In this document: piece after piece, positions 1-8,755 of the stretch
Layout: every line of letters begins with the position of its first letter
Numbering within the stretch: the first letter of the stretch is position 1
Assembly: GCF_001280125.1 (NCBI RefSeq)
Contig: NZ_LGEG01000160.1
Span: 17,947-81,946 of the forward strand
Length of the DNA: 64,000 bases
Origin: Streptomyces sp. NRRL F-6492
Lineage (GTDB): Bacteria > Actinomycetota > Actinomycetes > Streptomycetales > Streptomycetaceae
Reading direction: 5' to 3'
Program-made: the position numbers and the translations under genes
The notes under the pieces: generated by a model
What the model saw: the letters and a program-made list of their open reading frames with translations, nothing else
What the model was told of the DNA's origin: nothing
Databases searched by the model: none

Positions 1-1
1 C

Positions 2-91
2 GCTCTCATGGCGGTGCGCCCGGTCGGGGAGGAGCCCGAGGACGACGTCACCGTCCTCGAACGGCAACTCGCCGACCTGCGCTTCGACTGA
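2..91 (+). CDS. 3' end of an unidentified gene (partial)
   Basis: The window opens inside a plus-strand reading frame. Its last 29 codons read through a DDVTVLERQLADLRFD tail to a TGA at 89-91. Third positions are nearly all G or C, as expected for coding DNA here. An acidic DDVTVL stretch close to the C terminus occurs in PP2C/SpoIIE-type phosphatases, but the piece is too short to name. A G+C-rich palindrome follows directly, supporting a real gene end. Confidence 0.5.
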   Translation, partial: ALMAVRPVGEEPEDDVTVLERQLADLRFD

Positions 92-93
92 GA

Positions 94-109
94 CCGGCCC
101 GCGGGCCGG
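94..109. terminator. Palindromic hairpin after the first gene end
   Basis: A perfect 16-bp inverted repeat (CCGGCCCG/CGGGCCGG) begins two bases after the TGA of the upstream gene. There is no U-tract, which is usual for Streptomyces terminators. Confidence 0.45.
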
Positions 110-196
110 GCGACGGCGGGGTGGTGCATATGGTTCATACTGTTCCGCCGTACCGCACGAGGACCGAGCCCGTCCCGTGCGGCCCAGGCCGGCGGA

Positions 197-3025
197 ATGA
201 GCGTGAACCGAGTGACGACAAGGACCGTGCCCGAGGAGCTCGACGACGTACGGACACCCCTCCGCGGCAGAGACGCCGAATTGGCTTTCATCGAGGCGCG
301 GCTCGACGCGCTCGACCGGGGCGAAGGCGGGATCGTCCTCGTCGAGGGCCCCGCCGGCATCGGCAGGTCCAGGATCCTCGCGGAGGCCGCGGCGGCCGCG
401 CGGCGCCGCGGGACGAGGGTCTTCGAGGGGGCCGCGGGCCCCGACGAGCACGTCGTGCCGCTCGGCCCGTTCCTCGACGGCGTGCTCGCCGACAAGGGGC
501 CGCTGTCGGGCGCCGTCCGTCTCCGGGACCTCGCCACCACACCCGGTCAGCGGTTCTGGCTGCTCCAGGAACTGGGCGACCGCCTGCGGGAGACCGTGCG
601 GAACGGCCCCCTGCTCGTCGTCCTCGACGACCTCCAGTGGTGCGACGACCTGACCCTCCTCACCTTTCACACCCTCGCGGCCGGACTCTCGTCGCACGCC
701 GTCCTGTGGCTGGTCGCCGTGCGCGGCGGCAGTGTGCCGTCGGGAGTGCGCACGACCCTGGACAGGATCCGGCGGGCAGGCGCACACGAGCTGGCGCTGG
801 GAGCGCTGGGGGACCGGGCGACCGCACAGATCACCGAGGACGTCCTGGGCGCCGCTCCCGACCCGGACGTCCTGAGCGTCGCCCGCCGAGCCGAGGGGGT
901 GCCACAGCTGCTGGTCGAGCTGCTCGGCTCACTGCGTGAGGACGGGGCGGTGACGATCGAGAACGGCATGGCCAGACTGTCCGCCGGACCCCCGGCCCCA
1001 CGGGTCCTTCCCTCCGTCGAACGCCCCCTCGACCAGCTGTCGGACGAGGCCCGGGAGCTGGTGCGGACGGCGGCCGGCGTGGGCGGCCCGGTCACCGTCG
1101 GACAACTCGCCGAACTGCTCGGCAGGTCCCCGGCGGCGCTCATCATGGCACTGCAGGAATCCCTCGACGCCGATCTGCTCGCCGAGAGCGGCGACCGCCT
1201 CGCCTTCCGCCACAACCTGATCCGCGAGGCGGTGGGAGCCGGCCTCCCCCTGCCGCTTCAAGCCGCCGAGCCGCCGCCGGGGAGCGCGGCCTCCTCCGTC
1301 GACCGTCCCGGACCCCCGGCGGGAACAGCGGGCCGAGACGCCGCGGAGGCCGACCGGCTGCGCACCGAAGGGACGGAACTCGAGTCCACCGCACCCGGAC
1401 TTGCCGCGGAGCGCACCCTCAAGGCCCTGGAGCTCACCGCGGCGGACGCTCCGGAGCGGCCTCGGGTCATCGCCGAGACGATCCCGCTGCTCTGGCAGAC
1501 GGGACGGGCCGCCCAAGCGCGTGAGCTGGGGGCCTCCGCCCTGGCGGCCGGTGGCCTCGGACCCGAGGACGAGGCCCTCCTACGCCTTGCCCTGGCACGC
1601 CTCGCCGTCCAGTTCGACTTCTCCGAGGCGGTCCGCCAGGCCCGCGCCGGGGCGGAACTGCCCGGGATATCCGTGACCGCGAGAGGGCGACTGCTCGCCA
1701 TGCTCGCCGTCGGCCTGTCGATGTCGGGCGAGCACGCTGCGGCCGAGCAGGTCGCCGCGGAGGCGTGGGAGACCGCGGCGGCAGCGGGGGACCGCACTGC
1801 CGAGGCCACGCTGACGACGGTCCGCTCGGCCGTCAGTTTCCACCGCATGGACCTGACCGAGGCGTTCCGGCAGGCCGAGCGGTCCGCCGCGCTGGCCGAC
1901 GCCCTGGGCGTCAGCACCTCGCTGTGGATGCCGGAGGCCTTGTGGCACGCTCTCCTGGCGAACACCACGGGACGCACCGCGGAGGCGCTCGCCGTCGCGG
2001 AGGAGGGCATCCGGATCACCAGGGAGCAGGGCCGTACGGCCGCCACCCGCATGTGGCTCATGACCCGCACCCGCGTCCTGCTGGAAACCGGACGGCTGTC
2101 GGACGCCCGGGCCGACGCCGAAGCCGCGTCCCCGGCGACCGGCGACCCCGGCCCGGGCAACCTCGCCGACGTCACGCTCCGGTACGTGATGCTGCGCGTC
2201 GCCCTCCACACCGACGACCGGCAGACCGCAGAAGCGTACGCGGCGGAGGCGAGGCGCATGCGGAGCGACGGCGCACCCGTCGTCCGGCACTTCGGCACCT
2301 GGATGCTGGCCCTGATGGCCGACTCCGAAGGCCGGCCCGACCGCGCCATGGCCGAACTCGACGAGGTGATGACGTCGCCCGCCGCGGACCGGCCCGCCTA
2401 CGCCGGCCTGATCGACCCCGCCGACGCCCCGGTGCTCGTCCGCATGGCGCTGCGCGCGGGCAGGCACGAACGGGCCGCGCAGGCGGTCGCCCTGGCCGAG
2501 AAGCGAGCCGTGCTCAATCCCGGCCTCACGTTCCTCGCCGCCACCGCCGCGCACGCCCGGGGGCTCCTCGACAACGACCTCGCCCCTCTCGTACGCGCCG
2601 TCCGGCTGTACGAGGGCTGCCCTCGGGTGCTGGCCCGGGCGTCGGCACTGGAGGACGCCGGACGCAAGCTCGCGGCCACCCGCAGGTCCGAGGCGGTGCC
2701 GTACTTCGAGACGGCCCTTGCGCTCTATGCGCGATCCGGTGCCGAGCGCGACGTCGCACGCGTCCGCCGGCGCCTGCGGGCCGTCGGCGTCCGCCGCCGG
2801 CCCTCAGCGGCCGGACTCTCCGACACATGGCCCGAGTTGACGGCCGCAGAGCTACGGGTGGTACGGCTCGTGGCCCGAGGGCTGACCAACCAGCAGGTGG
2901 CCGAGCACCTCTCCCTCTCACCGCACACGGTGAGCTCGCACCTGCGCCGGGCCTTCACCAAGCTGGACGTCACCTCGCGCGCCGGGCTGACCCGGCTGGT
3001 CAAGCACCGTGACAGCGGAGCGTAG
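197..3025 (+). CDS. LAL-type LuxR transcriptional regulator (AAA ATPase + TPR-like + HTH)
   Basis: Predicted 942-aa cytoplasmic regulator of the large ATP-binding LuxR (LAL) family. An N-terminal ATPase domain has a Walker A-like GPAGIGRS at residues 51-58 and a Walker B-like LLVVLDDLQW. A long alpha-helical, alanine-rich TPR-like middle follows. The C terminus carries a LuxR HTH with LTAAELRVVRLVARGLTNQQ and the recognition segment SLSPHTVSSHLRRAF. Length fits the family. The usual Walker A lysine (GKS/T) is arginine at position 57, so ATP binding may be altered. The ATG is chosen because it follows a purine-rich GGCGGA and begins well-conserved sequence. It is probably transcribed alone; a PucR regulator follows after 137 bp. 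Its target is unknown. Confidence 0.88.
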   Translation: MSVNRVTTRTVPEELDDVRTPLRGRDAELAFIEARLDALDRGEGGIVLVEGPAGIGRSRILAEAAAAARRRGTRVFEGAAGPDEHVVPLGPFLDGVLADKGPLSGAVRLRDLATTPGQRFWLLQELGDRLRETVRNGPLLVVLDDLQWCDDLTLLTFHTLAAGLSSHAVLWLVAVRGGSVPSGVRTTLDRIRRAGAHELALGALGDRATAQITEDVLGAAPDPDVLSVARRAEGVPQLLVELLGSLREDGAVTIENGMARLSAGPPAPRVLPSVERPLDQLSDEARELVRTAAGVGGPVTVGQLAELLGRSPAALIMALQESLDADLLAESGDRLAFRHNLIREAVGAGLPLPLQAAEPPPGSAASSVDRPGPPAGTAGRDAAEADRLRTEGTELESTAPGLAAERTLKALELTAADAPERPRVIAETIPLLWQTGRAAQARELGASALAAGGLGPEDEALLRLALARLAVQFDFSEAVRQARAGAELPGISVTARGRLLAMLAVGLSMSGEHAAAEQVAAEAWETAAAAGDRTAEATLTTVRSAVSFHRMDLTEAFRQAERSAALADALGVSTSLWMPEALWHALLANTTGRTAEALAVAEEGIRITREQGRTAATRMWLMTRTRVLLETGRLSDARADAEAASPATGDPGPGNLADVTLRYVMLRVALHTDDRQTAEAYAAEARRMRSDGAPVVRHFGTWMLALMADSEGRPDRAMAELDEVMTSPAADRPAYAGLIDPADAPVLVRMALRAGRHERAAQAVALAEKRAVLNPGLTFLAATAAHARGLLDNDLAPLVRAVRLYEGCPRVLARASALEDAGRKLAATRRSEAVPYFETALALYARSGAERDVARVRRRLRAVGVRRRPSAAGLSDTWPELTAAELRVVRLVARGLTNQQVAEHLSLSPHTVSSHLRRAFTKLDVTSRAGLTRLVKHRDSGA

Positions 3026-3162
3026 TCGCTTCGTATCCCACGTGGATGTCGTGGCAATGGACGATTCATGCGATGTGCCGACGTCGTCGTTTCCTCAGAC
3101 TGATCAAGAACCGCGGGATGCAGAGGTTCGCGGGGAAGAGTTGATCGAGAGAGGAACAGCGC

Positions 3163-4410
3163 ATGACCGTAAGGCTCCAGCGAGCCCGCCCCGGCAGCCC
3201 CGAGCTCCAGGCACTCGTCGACGAGCTCGCGGAGCGGCTCGGCCGGTCCGTCGCCGTCGACGACCCGCTGGTCCGCATGGTCTGCACGAGCCGCCACTTC
3301 GGCGACGAGGACCCGGTGCGCATCGGCACCCTGCTGCAGGGCCGCGCCGACAATGCGGCCATCCGCTATGTCCTCGCCCAGGGGGTGACCCAGTGGTCCG
3401 GACCCGGATTCATCGACGGCCGTGACGATCTCGGACTGCTGCCCCGTTACGTGGTGCCGCTGCGCGAGCGCGGGCATCTCCTCGGGCTGCTCGTGGTGGT
3501 CGTGCCCGAGAAGGCGCTGGGGGAGGAGGAGACCGCCGCCATCGCCCGGGCTGCGGACGCCATGTCGGCCCAGTGGTACGGGGAGCACATCGCCGCCGAC
3601 ACCCGGAAGACCGACGAGCGGGACCTGGCCCTCGCACTCGTCGGCGCCGACGTCGCCGCACGCACCACCGCGCGTCGGCACGGCAAGGAGCTCGGGCTGC
3701 TCGGGGCGGCGGAGCACGTCCTGGTCACCATCGTCCAGCTGAGCTGCGGGACGGAGCTCGTGCGGCAGTCCGAGGCCGCCCTGTGGGCGGCGTTGGAGGG
3801 GTTCCGGCAGACGCGCACCGCCCAGGGCCTCATCGCGATCGACAAGGAGCGGGCGCTGCTGCTCCAGCTCCGAGACCGGCCGCAGCGCCCTGACGAGATC
3901 GCCGCCCAGTCCGCTCGCATCCTCGACGAACTCCGCACCTTCCTCGACTCGTCGGCGGACCCCGTGATCGGCGTCGGCGGCCGGCACGCCGGCCTGGACG
4001 ACGCCTGGACGTCGTACGAACAGGCGCTCGTGGCGGCCCGCGCGGCACGCCGACTGCCCACCCTGAAGAACATCGGTGACTGGGAGTCGCTCGGGGAACT
4101 CGCCGTGCTGCTCCAGCTCCCCGAGCACGCCCTGAACGCGTCCCTCGTCCCGAAGCCGCTCCGCACCCTGAGCGAGGCTCATGGCGGCGACCGCCTGCGG
4201 GACACTCTGCGCTGCTTCCTCGAACACGCGGGATCGATTCCCAGGACCGCGGACACGCTGGGCATCCACCGCACCTCGCTCTACTACCGCCTGCGCCAGA
4301 TCCAGGAGATCACCGGACTCGACCTCGACGACGGCGCCCACCGGCTCACCCTGCACCTCGGCCTCAGGATCGAGGAACTCCTCGCTCCGGGCGCCGACGG
4401 GACCCTGTGA
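3163..4410 (+). CDS. PucR/CdaR-family transcriptional regulator
   Basis: A 415-aa regulator. The C-terminal 60 residues carry the PucR-type HTH: FLEHAGSIPRTADTLGIHR, then TSLYYRLRQIQEITGLDL. The region before it resembles the GGDEF-like middle domain of CdaR proteins, and the N-terminal 150 residues are probably a sensor domain. Members usually activate catabolic or secondary-metabolism genes; the ligand is unknown here. The ATG at 3163 follows a GAGAGAGGAA ribosome-binding site. An alpha/beta hydrolase starts 139 bp downstream on the same strand and is a candidate target. Confidence 0.88.
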   Translation: MTVRLQRARPGSPELQALVDELAERLGRSVAVDDPLVRMVCTSRHFGDEDPVRIGTLLQGRADNAAIRYVLAQGVTQWSGPGFIDGRDDLGLLPRYVVPLRERGHLLGLLVVVVPEKALGEEETAAIARAADAMSAQWYGEHIAADTRKTDERDLALALVGADVAARTTARRHGKELGLLGAAEHVLVTIVQLSCGTELVRQSEAALWAALEGFRQTRTAQGLIAIDKERALLLQLRDRPQRPDEIAAQSARILDELRTFLDSSADPVIGVGGRHAGLDDAWTSYEQALVAARAARRLPTLKNIGDWESLGELAVLLQLPEHALNASLVPKPLRTLSEAHGGDRLRDTLRCFLEHAGSIPRTADTLGIHRTSLYYRLRQIQEITGLDLDDGAHRLTLHLGLRIEELLAPGADGTL

Positions 4411-4549
4411 CCACGGACTCGCTTCGACAAAGCGAGGAGGATCCACGGCCCGATTCCTACAGCTCGCGGTGGTGCGGGCGACGGGCCCCATTCGATGATG
4501 TCCGGGACGGGCGGGGCACCACGTACCGCCTCTGACCAGGGGAGAGGTC

Positions 4550-5401
4550 ATGAAGGAACTGATCACGACGGACGGCGCACGGCTCGCGTACCAGGACACC
4601 GGCGACGAGGGCGTCCCGCTGGTGATGCTGCACGGCTGGGGGCAGACGCAGGCGATGTTCCGCCACCAGGTCGAGGGTCTCGCGCCCGGTCGACGCGTCG
4701 TCACCGTCGACCTCCGCGGCCACGGGAAGTCCGGCAAACCGCGTCACGGCTACCGCATCGCCCGGCTCTCCCACGACGTGCTCGAACTCGTCGACCACCT
4801 CGGTTTCGACCGCTTCGACGCACTGGGCTGGTCCATGGGCGTCTCCGTGTGGTGGAGCTTCGTCGACCAGTACGGGACCGGACGGATCCGGCGCTTCGTC
4901 GCCGTCGACCAGCCCGCGGCGGTCGCAGCCGTGCCCTGGATGACCGAGCAGGAACAGCGGAACTCCGGCGCCATTTTCGATGTGTCGGGGCTGTTGTATC
5001 TGGGCGCGGCACTCGCGGGGCCGGAGGGCGACATGGTCCTCGCCGACTTCGTACGCGGCATGTTCACCGGCGAGCCCGACCCCGAGGTGCTGGCCTTCGT
5101 CGCCGAGGAGATCAGGTCGACGCCCGCCTACGCGGGCGTACCGCTGCTGTTCGACCACTGCGCGCAGGACTGGCGCGACGTGCTTCCCCGGATCGATGTG
5201 CCGACCCTGGTGATCGGCTGTGAGGGAAGCCATGTGCACCCCGAATCGCAGCGCTTCGTCGCCGAGCGGATTCCCGGCGCACGCCTGCACATCTTCGCCT
5301 CCGACGTGGCGAGCTCGCACTTCCCCTTCCTGGAGAACCCGCCGGCCTTCAACGCCGTGGTGGAGAAGTTCCTGGCCGAGGAGCGGGCGATGGGGGCGTG
5401 A
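4550..5401 (+). CDS. Alpha/beta hydrolase (haloperoxidase/cofactor-free dioxygenase-like)
   Basis: A 283-aa soluble alpha/beta-hydrolase fold protein without a signal peptide. HGWG at residues 28-31 forms the oxyanion region, the nucleophile elbow is GWSMG with Ser95, and the C-terminal catalytic His is His257 in SSHFPF. The overall pattern, including DLRGHGKSGKP, resembles perhydrolase/haloperoxidase-like enzymes and ring-cleaving 2,4-dioxygenase homologues, so the substrate is uncertain. The ATG is preceded by GGGGAGAGG. An AraC-family gene starts 43 bp downstream, suggesting co-transcription. Confidence 0.85.
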   Translation: MKELITTDGARLAYQDTGDEGVPLVMLHGWGQTQAMFRHQVEGLAPGRRVVTVDLRGHGKSGKPRHGYRIARLSHDVLELVDHLGFDRFDALGWSMGVSVWWSFVDQYGTGRIRRFVAVDQPAAVAAVPWMTEQEQRNSGAIFDVSGLLYLGAALAGPEGDMVLADFVRGMFTGEPDPEVLAFVAEEIRSTPAYAGVPLLFDHCAQDWRDVLPRIDVPTLVIGCEGSHVHPESQRFVAERIPGARLHIFASDVASSHFPFLENPPAFNAVVEKFLAEERAMGA

Positions 5402-5444
5402 ATCCGCCCCCTCCGCCCGCACGAACCTACGGCTAGGAATCCCC

Positions 5445-6356
5445 ATGACTCTCACACTGACGTCACGTACGCCCGAACGGGTGCCCCGGCAGACATCTGC
5501 TCCGACCTCGCTCCCCCCCTCCCGCTCGGGGTGGCTGGTCCAGATGCTCTCCGAGATGCCGGACACGAACGACCGGAACCACGTCTACCTCGGTGTCCAT
5601 GTCCGTGGGCCCGTCACAGTCCTCCATGAGCGTGCCAAGACCCCGTTGGAGCCGAATGATCTGGTCTTCTGCGACCCGGCCCGACGGCACTTGCTGCAGT
5701 TCGGCGAGGACTGCCAGATGATCTTCTTCCGGGTGCCCCGCTGCTATCTGGGCGTCACGGAGTCGGAACTGGGCCAGGTGCTCGGCATCCCCGTACGCGG
5801 CGGGGAGGGGATCGGGGCTCTGGCGTCCGACTTCCTGACCGCGCTCGCCGCCAAGGCGGAGTTCCGCCGGTCCACGATCGGGGACCGGCGTGCCCGGACG
5901 GCCGTACACCTCCTCTCCGTCCTGGTCGTGGAGCTCCTCGAAGCGGACACGACGGACGAGACCGACGACGCGTCCGGGACCGGCAACGAGATGCTGTCCC
6001 GCATTCGCGCCCACATCGAAGAACACCTGATGGACCCCGACCTGTCACCGGATTCGATCGCACGCGCCCATCACATCTCCGTCCGGTACCTGCAGAAGCT
6101 CTTCCAGAACGACGGCAGCACGGTGAGCCAGTGGGTGCGGCAGCGCAGGCTCGAGTTCTGCCGGTTCGAGCTGGGCCGCTCCAACCGGAAAATCACCATG
6201 GCCGCGGTGGCACACCGCTGGGGCTTCAGCAGCCCCTCGCACTTCAGCCGCACGTTCCGCGGCGCCTACGGCATGAGCCCCAGCGAATGGCAGGCGCTGG
6301 CGACCTCGGCCTTCACACCGACGCATGCCGGCGCCCAGGACGAGCGAAGGCGCTGA
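5445..6356 (+). CDS. AraC-family transcriptional regulator
   Basis: A 303-aa protein. The N-terminal half resembles the AraC-like ligand-binding domain (AraC_binding_2 type, LGVHVRGPVTVLHERAKT). The C-terminal 100 residues form a double HTH: SPDSIARAHHISVRYLQKLF and the second helix set VAHRWGFSSPSHFSRTFRGA with YGMSPSEW. The open frame extends upstream into the hydrolase gene, but the ATG at 5445 is intergenic and starts the recognisable domain. Its likely target is the preceding hydrolase gene or its own operon. Confidence 0.87.
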   Translation: MTLTLTSRTPERVPRQTSAPTSLPPSRSGWLVQMLSEMPDTNDRNHVYLGVHVRGPVTVLHERAKTPLEPNDLVFCDPARRHLLQFGEDCQMIFFRVPRCYLGVTESELGQVLGIPVRGGEGIGALASDFLTALAAKAEFRRSTIGDRRARTAVHLLSVLVVELLEADTTDETDDASGTGNEMLSRIRAHIEEHLMDPDLSPDSIARAHHISVRYLQKLFQNDGSTVSQWVRQRRLEFCRFELGRSNRKITMAAVAHRWGFSSPSHFSRTFRGAYGMSPSEWQALATSAFTPTHAGAQDERRR

Positions 6357-6528
6357 GGCGCGTGTGCGCCGTCATGACAGCGTGGTTGCGCGCAGGGACA
6401 AGAGGTGCCGATTCCTCGGCTCTACCGTGAGTAATAGTCGCACGGACCTCTGCCGAATTCCGGGCCGCGCCCCGACCGTCGTCGTGACGACGCCCCACAC
6501 GTGGCCCGACACTGAGAAGAGAACTCGC

Positions 6529-7242
6529 ATGACCAACCCCACCGTCGTCCTCGTGCACGGCGCCTTCACGGACGCGACAGGCTGGATAGGCGTGATCTCG
6601 GAACTCCGGAGCAGCGGTATCCCGGTGATCGCTCCGTCCAACCCGCTCCGGGGCCTGACCGCGGACGCCGCCTACCTCGCCTCGGTCCTGGCGCAGATCG
6701 AGGGTCCGGCCGTACTCGTCGGCCACTCGTACGGCGGTGCGCTGATCACCGTGGCCGGCGCCGCGGAGAACGTCGTGGGGCTCGTCTACGTGGCCGCCTA
6801 CGTGCCCCACGAGGGCGAGAGCCTCGGCCAGCTCCAGGGAGGCTTCCCCGAGTCCCCGCTGGCGGGCAACCTGAAGGAGTGGACGTACCCGCTCCTCGAC
6901 GGCGACTCCGCGGTCGAGGTCACGATCGACGAGACGGCCTTTCCCTCCGTCTTCGCGGCGGACGTGCCCGAGGACGTCGCCGGCGTCCTGGCGGTGGCCC
7001 AACGTCCGCTCGCCACAGCCGCGTTCACGGAGAGCGCGCCCGCGGCGGCGTGGCGGACGAAACCGTCCTGGGCTCTGGTGGCCGGGGCGGACCGCACGAT
7101 CAGCCCCGAGGTCCAGCGCTTCGGCGCCGCACGGGCCGGAGCCGTCGTCGTCGAACTCCCGGACGCCTCCCACGCCGTCGTCCTTTCCGAGCCCACACGG
7201 GTCGCCGACCTGATCAGAGACGCCGTACGGGCGACGAGCTGA
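6529..7242 (+). CDS. Alpha/beta hydrolase (salicylate esterase/EstC-like)
   Basis: A compact 237-aa alpha/beta hydrolase. It begins TVVLVHGAF, has the nucleophile elbow GHSYGG with Ser67, and ends with the His motif PDASHAVV (His215). This layout is typical of the methyl-salicylate esterase / pyrethroid hydrolase-like family. The start follows GAGAAGAGAA with good spacing. No signal peptide is visible. It lies 172 bp after the AraC gene and has no same-strand gene downstream, since the next 1.5 kb is gene debris. The substrate is unknown. Confidence 0.83.
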   Translation: MTNPTVVLVHGAFTDATGWIGVISELRSSGIPVIAPSNPLRGLTADAAYLASVLAQIEGPAVLVGHSYGGALITVAGAAENVVGLVYVAAYVPHEGESLGQLQGGFPESPLAGNLKEWTYPLLDGDSAVEVTIDETAFPSVFAADVPEDVAGVLAVAQRPLATAAFTESAPAAAWRTKPSWALVAGADRTISPEVQRFGAARAGAVVVELPDASHAVVLSEPTRVADLIRDAVRATS

Positions 7243-7316
7243 CCGACCGGCCATCGGAACGACAGGAGTGGGACCGCGTCAGCCGGTACGCCACACCCTC
7301 GGAACGGACCGGGGGC

Positions 7317-7433
7317 CCTACCCGCCTGGCCGCGGAGCGCGTCCCGAGTGACGGTGAGCCATTCGTGGACCTCGCGGTCGTGCTGTACGGCCTTGGCCAG
7401 GTTCTCGCTGTCCAGAACGAAGGCGCCGCTCAC
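7317..7433 (-). pseudogene. N-terminal fragment of a PIN-domain (VapC-like) toxin
   Basis: From a GTG at 7433 the minus strand reads SGAFVLDSENLAKAVQHDRE and continues about 17 codons, resembling the start of actinobacterial PIN-domain proteins with the metal-binding Asp in LDSE. After about 39 codons the resemblance ends. The GTG overlaps a TGA (GTGA) that closes a 20-codon upstream stretch, HPKLPGSLSFEVGAAA, as if the partner antitoxin tail were also present. Called from memory of the family, not from a search. Confidence 0.35.
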
Positions 7434-7645
7434 GCGGCTGCCCCGACCTCGAACGAGAGGCTACCGGGCAGCTTGGGATGGGCATTCAGGGCACCTTAAA
7501 ACCGCTGGTCAGGCGGTCTAGGCGGAAGGATGAGGAGATCACCCGGACTTACTACCTCCCTAGGAACTGCGGTTACGATGCCGCCTACTGAGTTCCCCAC
7601 ATCATTGTCATATGAAGGCGGTCGGCGTCAGCGAGACGTGCCGCT

Positions 7646-7664
7646 GATGCTGACTTTTGCTGAC
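7646..7664. repeat. Left copy of an imperfect direct repeat (GATGCTGAC-TTTTGCTGAC)
   Basis: This 19-bp element recurs at 8043-8062 with one indel and one substitution. The pair brackets the pirin fragment. It may be a recombination scar or chance similarity. Confidence 0.35.
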
Positions 7665-7703
7665 CTCCGAGGATCGCAAGCCGCTGACCTGCGGTGATGT
7701 GTG

Positions 7704-7877
7704 CTGATCGTCATGTGGTGGAACTTCGTCGGCCGATCCGGCGACGAGATCGTGCAGGCGCGAAACGACTGGGAGAAGGGCTCGCGGTTCGGCGAGGTGC
7801 ACGGCTACGACGGTGCCCGCCTGCCCGCCCCGGAACTGCCCGCCACCCCGTTGAAGCCGCGTGGGCGAGTGCGCTGA
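7704..7877 (+). pseudogene. C-terminal fragment of a pirin-family protein
   Basis: An unstarted 57-codon frame reads VMWWNFVGRSGDEIVQARND, then RFGEVHGYDGARLPAP, and stops at TGA 7875-7877. This matches the conserved C-terminal region of pirin-like cupins (WWNFVGRS, then EGYDG, then RLPAP). Pirins are about 300 aa, and everything upstream of the WWNF segment is missing. A perfect 13-bp direct repeat (CGCTGACCTGCGG) lies on each side of the fragment. Confidence 0.75.
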
Positions 7878-8042
7878 CCTGCGGAAATGCGGGGATGGGG
7901 CGGCGGTGCGGTCACTGGCGGCCGCCATGCCCGGACCTCCGATCCGCTGCCTGGCCTGGGTTCGGGGGCGGGCGTCCGCCGGGTCCGGGGAGAGGGTGTC
8001 GAGTCGCGTCTTCGGATGTCTGTGACAAGGTTCGACCGGATC

Positions 8043-8062
8043 GATGCTGACCTTTTGCCGAC
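8043..8062. repeat. Right copy of the imperfect direct repeat
   Basis: GATGCTGACCTTTTGCCGAC, partner of the element at 7646-7664. Confidence 0.35.
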
Positions 8063-8183
8063 TTTCCTGACGGCCCGTCAGGCGTGTCGTGCGGGAGTCG
8101 GCACCCCTTCGTTCGACGGTGGTGCAGGCGATCTGGCATGCCTGGCCTGCACCCCGGAGCAGTGTCAATGACTGACCGCCGCC

Positions 8184-8673
8184 ATGCCCCCAGAACGCGA
8201 ACAGCGCCGGCACGAAACAGGAGCCCGGCCTCCGGGCCCACCGCCAGTTCCTGGCCGACCTCCCCGCCCACCGGCCCTCGGGCGAGAGCCTTGTCGCATC
8301 CGGGGTGTCCAAGCCCGGCGCCCCCGTCTTCGTGGACACCCGCTCCTTACCCGGCCGGCCGGCCGCCGCACCGCATCGCCTACCGCTGCCAGGGCACCGG
8401 AACCGCCACCGCCACCACGCGGCGTCCCACCCCGCACGGCGGGTTCGGGCTCTCGTAAAACCGTCACGGTTCCTCTGCCCCGTCCCCCACCACCACGGCG
8501 CCTGCGTCCTGGAAACAGCAGCGACCGGCCCGGCCGGACTGCGCGTCGAACCCGACGGCAGCGCCGTGGTCGCCCACGGCCCGTTCACCGACACCCTCCT
8601 GGCCGCCGTCCGCGCCTGCCACCCCACCCGCGCCCGAGGAGCAGAGGGCCGACACCTGCGCCTGACCCGGTAG
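8184..8673 (+). pseudogene. Frame-broken gene of unknown function
   Basis: Three consecutive segments show strong G/C third positions but in different frames. The first contains LRAHRQFLADLPAHRPSGES and ends near APVFVDTR (to about 8343). The next reads HRIAYRCQGTGTATATTRR (about 8373-8430). The last contains LETAATGPAGLRVEPDGSAV and ends at TAG 8671-8673. The parts look like one former gene with at least two frameshifts. I do not recognise the family. Confidence 0.4.
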
Positions 8674-8755
8674 TGGGAAGACGACGGCCCCCGCCCATGC
8701 CGGGGGCCGCCTTCCCGCTGTTCCGCGCGAGCAGTCCTCAGTCGCCCAGGAAAGG

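Larger units (their letters stand above)
7243..8755. other. Gene-poor stretch of remnants between two hydrolases and a broken phosphotransferase
   Basis: No intact gene is supported here. It holds a PIN-domain start, a pirin C-terminal piece, a frame-broken unknown gene, and two pairs of short direct repeats (7682-7694 with 7872-7884; 7646-7664 with 8043-8062). Long open frames on the minus strand are compositionally random (Arg/Pro-rich) and look like shadows. Confidence 0.5.
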
